The notes below the pieces were generated by a model. That model made no database searches. It was not told the origin of the DNA and saw only the letters and a list, made by a program, of their open reading frames with translations. DNA of 64,000 nt from assembly GCF_901709675.1 (NCBI RefSeq), contig NC_051101.1, positions 10,436,501 to 10,500,500 on the forward strand. Reading direction: 5' to 3'. A program made the translations under genes and the position numbers. The stretch comes from Syngnathus acus (taxonomy: Eukaryota; Chordata; Actinopteri; Syngnathiformes; Syngnathidae). Below, in pieces: positions 26,501-37,000 of this stretch. How positions within the stretch are numbered: position 1 is the first letter of the stretch; each line of letters opens with the position of its first letter.

Positions 26501-27673
26501 GTCAGTGGCAGCGTTTGCAGCACTGCAGTGCAATTTAGCTTAGTGCTCAGAGCCAGCTCATAAATCATTTTATTTCCCACAAGCACCGGCTCCTGTTCTA
26601 TACACGGGCTATCATTTAATTAAATAGGGCAAAGTGACAGCGCTCGTTAAAGTCAGTCCTCCCCTGCGTGTACTCCTTGCACATGTCGGATACTTGCAAA
26701 GCCCTTTGCAGCAAATACTTCTATTTCATCGTACTGGATGAATTATTAGCTTTTACTCTTTATAAATGTCCCGATTTATAAGCAGAACAAGCTTGATAAG
26801 GTCCAAAAAAAAATCATGTGCTCCATCAGGGTCGGACCGGTCCCCCTGGACTTCCCGGAAAGCTGGGACCAGTTGGATGGCCGGGACCAAGTGGGCCCAA
26901 AGTGAGTAAGTCAGATCTCTTTATGTACAGTCGATGCACAGGAATACGTTTAATATAATTGTTTTGTAATTATAGCAATTTTTATGATCAACTAAAAGGA
27001 AATTTCATTATTAGTATTATTTTTTGTGTGATATCCATTTCATTTTGTCTCTGTTGCGTAAAACAGTATTTATTTAAATCAAGCCATTTTTGGGGCAATT
27101 GTTGTGATTCTTTTCCGGTCAGGGCGAGAAAGGTGATCCGGGCCTAATGGGTATACCTGGCGGGAGAGGACCAATCGGACCCAGGGTAGGTGATCTATAG
27201 AATTAGTATTTACACGTCTACTTTTTTCCCCCCCAACATGCATATAATAAATATTTTCTGTATTTCAGGGTTTACCTGGGTATAAAGGTGAAAAGGTAAA
27301 TTGTGATGATTGACAGTGAATGGCTTTTAAAATGGACTCACCTTTTGTATGTTTGCTTCATATCAGGGTTCACCAGGGCAACATGGTGAGAGTGGCTCCA
27401 AAGGTGATAAAGTGGGTACAGAGTCAGGATTTTTGTTGCAAACATGGACGTTTTTGAGGAATACAGTTTGATGTTGTACTGTTACATTTTCAGGGGGCAA
27501 TGGGATACACCGGAATGCTGGGACAGAAAGTGAGCTCCATATTTATTGTAATGTTTTTTTTGTGATTGTTGGTTTTTTTTGTTAATTTTGTTATGTTTTT
27601 ATTTGTGATTTTTTTTTCATATTTTTTCAAACTATTTTTTTATTATTAATTTTGTTGTAATGTTTGTTTTTTG

Positions 27674-27707
<34 letters not shown>

Positions 27708-29268
27708 TACAGGGTGAAAAGGGTCCAAAAGGAGAACCTGGCGCTTCGGGAAACAGAGGACCCACTGGTCGGCCAGGAAAAAGAGGCAAACAGGTGATGT
27801 GCCGCCAATAATATATATATATATTTTTTTGATGAGCATGTTGTGTATTTTTGCAGGGAGTAAAAGGAGACTCAGGCAGTGGTGGTCCAAGGGGACCCCC
27901 AGGCCCACAGGGATCTCCCGGACTTCCCGGTCCTCCCGGTCCTCCTGTCACAGGTGACGAACTTTGACCTCCACTGCTTTTTGCATATTAGTGCAAAATG
28001 ACACAATGCGTCTGGATCTGGCATGCTCTCCCGTTGTGGCACCGAGTTCAGCCAAGCGCTCTGTCAGCAGAAGGCAGCAAAGACTGGCGTAAGCGTTTGT
28101 CTTATTTAGTGAGGAGACATCTAATCTCCTGAGGTGAAGCAAAATGCCTGCGTCATGACGTCATGGGGCTGGAACGAGCCGTCACATTCTGTATTAGAGC
28201 AACTCACAAATGATCCTTTCCTCTTCTGTTTTAAGGGCTTCACTTGGTTGGAAGCAAAGGTGCCCGCGGGCCACCCGGGCAGCCTGGACAGTGTGGCTGC
28301 AGCTCTCTCAGTGGCTCTCTATCAGAAGATTATCACTCCAGAGGAAAGCCTCAGAATCTCAAAGTACCTGCGGTGAGGGGAACATACTCCGTTTTGCTCT
28401 GAAATTTTTTCATTTCTCAAGTGGTCTAAATCTGCCCAGAGACCAATTAGGCCAGGTAATATCTTTAAAAAAAAATGCAGGTTTGCGCCGTTATGGGTGT
28501 GAACACAGCTGACGTCATTCAGAGATTAATTTGTTGTCGCTGCAACTACACATATAAAATTGTCTGATTTCACATATTCTCCCCATATGTCTTTTCCATT
28601 CAGATCTTTGTGGTGAGCAACGAGGAAGAACTGGAACGTCTTCAGACAGAGAACGCTTTTGCATTCCGCAAAGATCAGCGGTCTCTCTATTTCAAAGACA
28701 CCGACGGCTGGTTTCCAGTTCAGGTATTTCCCAAATAATGTTGGACAATTGTCTTTTTCCAATTGTTGCTCAAGTCTCTTCAACTCTGTTGAAGACTTTC
28801 CCATTCCAGATGGCAGCGTTCCAATCTATGGAGAACCCGCCCGATGACGACGGTTACTGCGGCGACGGCATCGTGCAGCACCGAGGTGGCGAGGAATGTG
28901 ACGACGGGAATAAATTTGTCACTGACGCCTGCATCAGTAAGTTATCTTTAATACAGTAAAGTATTTTTTTGCAATAGATTTGCCACCTGATGCTGTTTTT
29001 TTTCCTTATCATCTTCCCACAGAGTGTAAACACGCTTTCTGCGGTGATGGATATCGCCATGAGGGCTCTGAGGAATGTGACAGGAAAGACTTTGGCTACC
29101 AGACATGTCACTCATATCTGCCCGGGTAAGCACGGCTCGCCGCACGACGACGCAACCGAGACCTCCCAAACTCTTGACCGCATATTTTTAATTCGCAGGT
29201 CATACGGTCACCTGAAGTGCACGTCGTACTGCGCTATCGATTCCACAAACTGCAAATACTTCACCTGA
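23542..29268 (+). CDS. COLQ: Acetylcholinesterase collagenic tail peptide (COLQ)
   Basis: Seventeen exons give 451 codons (human 455): 23542-23650, 24159-24268, 24492-24578, 25995-26039, 26214-26240, 26830-26901, 27123-27185, 27269-27295, 27367-27411, 27494-27529, 27713-27793, 27857-27953, 28236-28372, 28604-28723, 28810-28936, 29023-29125 and 29199-29268. After a signal peptide comes the proline-rich attachment domain ([19 protein letters not shown]), which binds four AChE subunits. An uninterrupted Gly-X-Y collagen domain follows, in exons mostly multiples of 9 bp. The Cys-rich C-terminus ([31 protein letters not shown]) ends STNCKYFT and is the part known to bind MuSK. The protein anchors asymmetric AChE in the synaptic basal lamina. 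Heparin site 2 ([10 protein letters not shown]) is kept; site 1 is altered (see findings). Confidence 0.96.
25030..25240. repeat. Dispersed repeat copy 1, in a COLQ intron
   Basis: The segment resembles the one at 48673-48890 in the same orientation. Shared blocks in the same order are TTGAATTTAAA, CTGTGATCAC.CCCACAA, GCGCAAACGC or its variant, AACTCCACCCA, GGGCA and CAGTGT.TC.AAA. Divergence and small indels suggest an old interspersed element. The family was not identified. Confidence 0.5.
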
Positions 29269-31600
29269 GTGGAACGCTCCACATTTGCATCCGGATCCTT
29301 TTACGTGGGACACAAACTGGGAATATACTTTTCATGCCAAACAAAAAGAACAAAGACATGGAAGACGCAGCAGATGACCCGAAGCATATAGATAATATCC
29401 CGTGTACTGCTGCCGCATTGAATCCCTCGGAGCGTCGCTTCATATGCGGAGGGGAAACTTTTCACCCACACGTCGGAAACAGCAAGACAGCTGCGCTCCG
29501 TCTTAACTAGCCGGATTTAAACCCCGGCATCCTCATCACGCCTCCATGGACACGACTCCAGCAAGATGCACGCCAGCCGTGCTGAGAGACTTTGCCAGGG
29601 GCGTCATAATCTTCACCCTGTTAGTATCGAAAAGGAAAAAAATAACAAACACACACAAAAGAGAGTAAGTAGGAGCTCCAGAACCGGGCCGAGGCCTCAG
29701 GTATCGTGCCAGTGCAGCAGCATTTGCATGAGGCTGGCCCATCATCAAGCATGTAATCACTTCACCTCTTACTGGTTTTAACTTTGTACTCTTAAGCTCA
29801 CATCAACATAAGCAGGGACGTAAAGTCAGTTCAATTAATATTCCAACGAGACTGTTACACACTGCACCGGCGACACAGGTGGTGCTTCTCTACTCAACAC
29901 ACACATTTGGTCACATATCCAAGAACAACGCTCAGGTACAAGCAGGTCGTGTAAACTCTCACAAGTATCCATTTTGGTTTGTTAGAGGCACACAGGAAAC
30001 TCAGCCAAAAATAAATAAATAACATCCATGTATTTCAACATGCTCATCAGAAAATGTATTGAGCCAAGACATATTTTACAGTAAAAAAAAAAAAAAAATT
30101 CATGACACCACCACCAAACAAAAATATTGCAAAAAACCTCTGAAATAATAATGAGCTTATTTAAAGTTAGCCATAAATTGACTTGCTCAAATATAAAATC
30201 TGGTTTTGTTGAACACATAGTTATTATTCTATTGGCAGACAAGTTAATTATATTTTCAGCAATCAAGTCGAATGTTTATTTGTTCTGTCTATCATTGACA
30301 AATATATGAACAAAGATACATTGCTTATTGAAATAAATAAGATATTTTATTGGAAAAAATGAGACATTTTCCAACAGCACACCTAATGTATGCACATCAC
30401 CAGGAGGAAATTAATTTAATTTGCAATTAAACAAAAAAGAATACTGTCATATTTGTCAAAGCAGTCAGTCTGACTCCAGGATTAAAATAATTTGTCCCAA
30501 AAAAAAACAAAAACATCCTTTGAGGCACCGTCCCGTGCCTTTAATTTAATTTGCAAGATTCCGCCACACACGAGGAAATCAAGACAAAAGGCGTGACAGA
30601 GGTGTCAATTATTTGTCATTACTGTATGTCCTTGAGCACATTCGTCGCGGGCACACCCCACCAGTTAAAACTTGATACCGGAAACTTTACTTTATTGCGA
30701 GTAAGGTGCTTTCCTGGGCCAACAAGGTCACAGGTCCACGCAAGTCCACTGGGCTGTCTCTGATTGGTTGTTTTTCCTCTGGCGCGGTTGTTTCATGCCA
30801 ATCAAATTAATGACATGTTTCCCACAGATCATTTCCTCCTGTCAGGTCATACTACCAGTTTTAACAAATATGACAACAACAAAAAAAACGATGAAACTTA
30901 TTCAAACCTACTTTTGAAGACATTGTAAAAGAAAAAAAAAGATGTTTAACCAAAAAAAAACAACCTGTGATATAGTGAGAGATTACTGTACGTACTATAC
31001 TTCTATATGTGAAGGCTTGAAACTGTTATGTCCTTAAACTCAGCGTACAGGCGAGGCTGGAATAGTCCGTAGCTGCTAAATAGGCAATGAAACTGTTCTA
31101 TGGTTCCTTACTGTATTTACTCTATTACCTCGTTATCCAGTCTTTGTGTCTTACAGTCACGCGAGCGTGTGTAGACCTAAAGAAAGGAATTAGTCGGCAT
31201 AAGCTTCCTCTGTTCATAAGCTACCCCTTTACCAAAGGAGACATCTCCTCACTCCTTGTAAAACATACAAACAAGACTGTTACAATGTTGTGTCTGCACG
31301 TGCTCATGTGATCATTACAGGTATAACTTTCATCGGCGTAGCAAGTGTCTTAAGAGTATGGTAGTCATGTGACACAATGTATTAAGTTTAAACGACACTG
31401 TGCTCTGAATGTTCCCTGCCCGTGGCTAATTGTTAGCTTTGTCCCATAATGTAATGTGCACAACACAACAAGCATGTAAGGCTTTATTATGAAGTGTAGA
31501 ATGCGCTCTGACTGGGATAGTGAACAATTATGTGTTGTCACTCTGATATGATTTATACGGATGTTCAGAAAATATAATAAAAGTGAAACTTCAAAAATAT
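29269..31600 (+). other. COLQ: COLQ 3' UTR and downstream spacer
   Basis: No ORF here has recognisable content. Candidate poly(A) signals occur near 30010 (AATAAATAAAT) and 30331; which one is used cannot be told. Short poly(A) and poly(T) runs are scattered through it. Confidence 0.4.
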
Positions 31601-31604
31601 ATCA

Positions 31605-31860
31605 AGCTGTTTTTTTTGTCTTGCACTTTGAAAGAAATAAAAATCATTTATTTATTTTTGTCTTGCACTTTGAAAGAAATAAAAATCATTTTATTTATTT
31701 ATTTTTGTCTTGCACTTTGAAAGAAATAAAAATCATTTTATTTATTTATTTATGTCATTTTATTTATTTATTTTTGTCTTGCACTTTGAAAGAAAACAAA
31801 TATGAATTTATTTCATTTTATTTATTATTTATTTTATTATTATGCTCGTGTTGACTGGAC
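31605..31860. repeat. AT-rich minisatellite, about 42-69 bp units
   Basis: The phrase TTGCACTTTGAAAGAAA recurs at about 31621, 31663, 31710 and 31779. It is separated by ATTTATTT-type spacers that differ in length by 4-bp ATTT steps. That gives four units, the last degenerate. Downstream sequence to 31960 is unique and AT-rich. Confidence 0.85.
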
Positions 31861-31959
31861 AATTTATAATTTTAAAAATCTAATTTCCAAGTTGTTCAGC
31901 TCCTTGTTTGAGAATTGCAAAATGTGTAAAATGTTGATTAGTTGGACAAGAGAATTCAA

Positions 31960-32127
31960 AAGTAGGGTTTTAAATTAGTGTTAGGGTTTTAATGTAGAGT
32001 TATAAACTAGTATTAGAGTTTAAAATGTGTTTTTTTAAATTATGGTTAGTGTTTCAAATTAAGATTTCAAATTTACATTAGTCTTTAAATTTGAGTTTTG
32101 AAATAAGGTTAGTGTTTTGCTTTAGGG
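31960..32127. repeat. Decayed telomere-like tract, left of hAT element
   Basis: Irregular repeats of (A)TTAGGGTTTTAA / GTTTTAAATTAGTGTTAGGG character run up to the hAT-like insertion. They continue after it at 32841-32890 (TTTTAGGGTTTTAAACTAAAG). This looks like a degenerate, opposite-orientation relative of the large CCCTAA array at 36.7-42.3 kb. Confidence 0.55.
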
Positions 32128-32840
32128 TAGGGGTGTTGAACGCCAGTCCTCGGGGGCCGCGTTCCAACATCTTTTCCAAGATTCCCCTCATTAATTAAGT
32201 GCACGTGCGTGAAAAGTTTTAGCTCCTGCGGAACGTGAAAGAGGCTAAAACTTTTCACGCACGTGCACTTAATTAATGAGGGGAATCTTGGAAAACATGT
32301 TGGAACGCAGCCCCCGGAGGACTGTGGGCCGCGTTCCAATATGTTTTCAAAGTTACCCTCATTAAGTGCACGTGCGTGAAAAGTTTTAGCCTCTTTCACG
32401 TTCCGCAGGAGCTAAAACTTTTCACGCACGTGCACTTAATTAATGAGGGGAATCTTGGAAAACATGTTGGAACGCAGCCCCTCGAGAACTGGGGGCCGCG
32501 TTCCAATATGTTTTCAAAGTTACCCTCGTTAAGTGCACGTGCGTGAAAAGTTTTAGCCTCTTTCACGTTCCACAGGAGCTAAAACTTTTCACGCACGTGC
32601 ACTTAATTAATGAGGGGAATCTTGGAAAACATGTTGGAACGCAGCCCCCCGAGAACTGGGGGCCGCGTTCCAATATGTTTTCAAAGTTACCCTCGTTAAG
32701 TGCACGTGCGTGAAAAGTTTTAGCCTCTTTCACGTTCCGCAGGAGCTAAAACTTTTCACGCACGTGCACTTAATTAATGAGGAGAATCTTGGAAAACGTG
32801 TTGGAACGCGGCCCCTGAGGACTGGCGTTCGACACCCCTG
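32128..32840. mobile_element. Non-autonomous hAT-like element with palindromic tandem core
   Basis: The right end reads GTTCGACACCCCTG and the left end is its near complement TAGGGGTGTTGAACG, with extended inverted similarity through GCCAGTCCTC. The ends match hAT-type termini (CAGGGGTG). Flanks CTTTAGGG (32120-32127) and CTTTTAGG (32841-32848) look like an 8-bp target duplication with one slipped T. No transposase is present. The interior is about four tandem units of about 167 bp, marked by GGAACGC at about 32302, 32469, 32637 and 32803. Each unit is itself an inverted repeat built on AAGTGCACGTGCGTGAAAAG with a loop of about 22 nt. Arms are nearly identical between units, implying recent amplification. 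Confidence 0.75.
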
Positions 32841-32890
32841 CTTTTAGGGTTTTAAACTAAAGTTAGATTTTCTAATTAGGGTTTTAAAGT

Positions 32891-33454
32891 GATCATCACT
32901 TGAGTGTCTGTCAGGAGATGCTGATGCAGGTCTGCGATTCAGCTGCAGGCCGGTGTGGCAAAGAACATAAGCGTGTAACTAACTGCATTACCACATTGTC
33001 AGTTTCGTCTAAATCAGAAGTGATGTTTCTCTTTCAGGACAGGAGATGCAACAGACAAGCTGAGCCACATGCCATGTATAAAAAAAACTTTTAATGCTAT
33101 TTGAAACTCTTAAATGCACTCATGGGCAACGTTGCATTTATGTTGGCAAATCGTTTTAACAAAGCTTGGACACAAGACAACTCAATTATGTTTATTGAAT
33201 ACATATCAAATATTTCTATAGATACCAAAAAGCAATCAAATACTTGTATATAATTTACGTGATTAACATTTGCACATATCCGCAACCATATTTTGATTTG
33301 TGGAAGTTTATTGTAGGCATAAAAAACAAAAAAACAAACAAAAAAAAACAATTATAACAAGGTCTTAAAAAAGTTTCACTGGTTTCTAAGTAATAAGTTA
33401 GCACAGTAGTATCATGATGACATCGTATATGGACGGATGAGATCAGCACATTTT
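32891..33454. other. Intergenic spacer
   Basis: AT-rich sequence between the repeat zone and the PLEKHA8 3' end. No gene or element was recognised. Confidence 0.4.
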
Positions 33455-33881
33455 TTTCCGCGACATGAAACAGGTTTATTGAGTCACTTCATTCAAGGCG
33501 GCATGTTACTGTAACTCTTTAGATGAGATGAAACTAATGACATGTTTATAACTTAAGATAAAATAAATAAACCTAGAAAATGCATATTATGCATTGGCTT
33601 GTTGAGTGTTTATAGCCACGCTCTACATGAATATTTATTTAGTTCTCCAGTGTTGTGGTGCTAAAACCTTCCTCCATGGTCCCTCTTAGAGTCAAGAAAA
33701 AAAATTGACTTTTGTTACTAAACAAACAGTGCAGCGTTGGCAAGTTAGAATGTTAAAAAGTCGACTAGGCAAAAATCACCTAGTTAATTTATAATACAAA
33801 CACTGACATTGATTTTGTTTCCATGTACATTCAAACCTTTCATTTCAAGCTTAGAAATCAAGCTTGTAGTGTTTGTATGGA

Positions 33882-33912
<31 letters not shown>

Positions 33913-34008
33913 CTACACTAAAAACTACACTTCATTGTTGATGCTGAAAGCTCCTCAGTGCAGACTCAGTCTTGAAACTTCAGTCTGGAAACGAGCGTGG
34001 GTCGCCTT
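33455..34008 (-). other. PLEKHA8: PLEKHA8 3' UTR with poly(A) signal
   Basis: The TAA stop lies at 34011-34009. A minus-strand AATAAA (plus TTTATT at 33475-33480) is a reasonable poly(A) signal. A long T run on the plus strand lies at about 33882-33905. Confidence 0.5.
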
Positions 34009-37000
34009 TTAGACCACCTCGTCGGACTCCAGGTTGTACTCCTCATAGAGGGCGTCCAGGATGGCCAGTAGACTGTCCATGGCGGGCAGGTAGACGTCGA
34101 GATCTCTGTGCATGCCGCTGATGAAGCCGCTCTTCAGCTCGTCGCCTTCTGTCGTCACCAAGGCGGCCGTGAAGCTCTGATAGGACGGAGCGGCTCGCAG
34201 GGCCAACTAGGAAGAAAACAAAAAATGAGGAACTGAAGCGTTTTTTATCTGTGATTTGTGACTCACCGCAAAAACTCCCCGGACCACCCATCCGTGATAT
34301 TGGCGAAGAGTCTTGCCGTAAGCGTGATCTGAAGAAGAGGATAGTTTCAAATACAAACTTATTTGTACCGATTAGGCTCGTTGAGGTGCTACTGACTGAG
34401 GGCTCCGTGGATGTCTTGCTCCCCCGTGTTGACCTGCATCAGGAACTCCTTGAGGAACTTGAGGCCCCGCCTGAGCCAGAGCAGAGCCTCGGTGGCCGAG
34501 TTGCGCACCTGGGCCACCTGCGCGTCAATCTCGTGCAGGACGATGGACTGCAGCGTAGGGAAGCTGTCCGGGTCCGACATTAGCTTCTGATTGATCTTCT
34601 ACGAGTAGGAAATGAAAACTTTTGAATTGCTTTCATGTATTTGTTTGGAGCTTCATGTCGACTGACCTTGATGTTTCCCACAAAGTCCATTTTGACTGGA
34701 GCAAAGACAGTTGGGCCAAGTTTGTCTGAGAGGGCACAAAAAAATTATTGGTTTTTTTTGTCCTTTGCCCAGTCATGCAAGAAATATTTCAGGAAAAAAG
34801 TCAGCATTAAAAATTATTTAAAAAAAAAATATATATATATATAAAAATCATAAAAATTATAAATAATAAAAAATATAAATAATTATAAAGAAATAAATAA
34901 AAAAATTCATAAATGAGCAATCATTGTTATATGTCCAATAAAATGAGAAACAACACAGGAGTTGACTTAAAAATTGAATAAATGGAAACTTCTTAATTCC
35001 ATAAAGGTAATTAAATATTCAAGAATGCCTCTTCAAACTGAGCATGCATTTGAGTCAACTGTAAAAGTATGAAGGCCAGACAGAAAGCATTTTGAAGTCG
35101 TGAAGGACAGAGCGAGCAGCGATGGCATGAAAAGAAAAGAAAGAGCTAAGTCTTGTCGGCGGCTTTTTTTTTTCTTTTTTCAAGAGATGAGGACGACACG
35201 ACTGGCCTACCTAATACAGGCACTATTGCATAGCATGAGTCCAAAAACTCTTGCGTGGGGATGCCATTGTCCTCATCCAGCTTTATATCACTAAATCTAA
35301 AAAACAAAAAGGAGGATAATAGATTCAGACAGGACCATAGTAAACACGTCATCGACTTTATTTGAGCAAACAGAGGGGAGGAAAAAAACAATACAGGAAA
35401 AGAAATAGAGTTTCACACTTTGTTGGCTAACAGTCAGAAAAAGAGAGAAAATAAAGACGACAACAGACGAGTCAAATGAAACGCTTGACACTATTAAATC
35501 TCATACTAATGACTTGCTTCTTCAGAAGAACCCCGTGAAAGTGAAATTTAAAGAAACGCATCACATAGGTTCATACCTGTGACTCATTGTGGTGAAAAAA
35601 GTCTCCACTTCCTCATTCTCATTCGAATCCTTGAAAATCTCTTCTTCACAGTCAACCTCCTCATCTCCGTCAGGAAGTGTTTCCTTCTGAGGCCCCTCGC
35701 CGCCGCTTTCCACGCTTTGGTCTCCTTCACGAGTCTCCTTTTCCTCCTGGTCTTCTGCTGAGCCTTTACCCTGAGCAGTAATATGGGATGCAGGAGGAAG
35801 AGGATCGGCTCGCTCCTCCTTGATCGAGCTGTCGCCGTTGGCGGCGTGCATGTCTGCGTGGGTACACGAGAAAGATGGAAATGAAATATTTTTGATTGTT
35901 GACTGAAATCGACATCACAGTTGCCCGGGGGGGGCTCAGGTCGCGACCAATCATGGCTCAGCTTGCAAAGGTCACACGACCAAACTCAGATCGTTGTGAC
36001 CTGAGCCCCGAGCAACTGTGATGTCGTTTTCAGTCGACCCCGCCTCTCGTGTACATGAAGGAAATTACTTGGACGTACTTGGAGGGGAAGGTTGTCGTTC
36101 TGGTCCGTCTGGTTCATCCGCGCCGGAGTCGAGGCTGCGGGTGTCATGTGACATCACCTCTGTTTCTGACTCTCTCCACCTGAGGTATATTTGAAATGTA
36201 AACATTCAACGCTAACATAACATGACGCTTAGCTGTACTTACTTTTCTCCGAGGCGCCGATTCACCTGATTGAGGGGCTTCATCTGGAAAAAAGTGTGAA
36301 TGGGCGTCATGTTTGCCGCGTTTGATCATATCAGGCAGCAAAACAAACGCACCTTCTGCGGCTTGATGGCGGCGACGGGAGGCGACGCCGGCGGGCTCTG
36401 CTTGGACGCATCTGGCGTGAAAGTGCGATTTGCGATCTGCATGCACTCCTCGAGGGTCTTGAGGAAAGTGCTGCACGTCGACTTCACCATGTCGCCCGTT
36501 TCGATGCCGCTCTGAAATGACAACAGAGACCATACATTGAATTACAGCAGATACAACAAACCAGCCTTGTTTAAAAAAAATGAAAACATTATAATATATA
36601 TAAATAATAATAATAAAATAATTTAAAAAATAATGTGCAACTCAGTAAAAAAGAACAATTGATAAAGTGGTTGGTTTAAAACCCTAGTCGGAAACCCTGA
36701 GCCTAGTTTGAAACCCTAATTAGCGATGGCAAAACTCCTTGGAAACCCTAGTCGGAAACCCTAACCCTAGTTTTGAAAGCCTAGTTAGAAACCCTAACCC
36801 TAACTCTAGTTTTGAAAGCCTAGTTAGTAACCCTAACCCTAACTCTAACCCTAACCCTAACTCTAACCCTAGTTTTGAAAGCCTAGTTAGAAACCCTAAC
36901 CCCAACCCTAATCCTAACCCTAACTTTGGAAACCCTAGTCGAAAACCCTAACCCTAGTTTTGAAAGCCTAGTTAGAAACCCCAATCTTAGAAACCCTAAA

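Noticed and set aside
27646-27951. Minus-strand ORF with collagen-like GP repeats
   Set aside because: It is the complement of the COLQ collagen exons and a poly(T) intron; codon symmetry of Gly-Pro repeats makes it look collagen-like.
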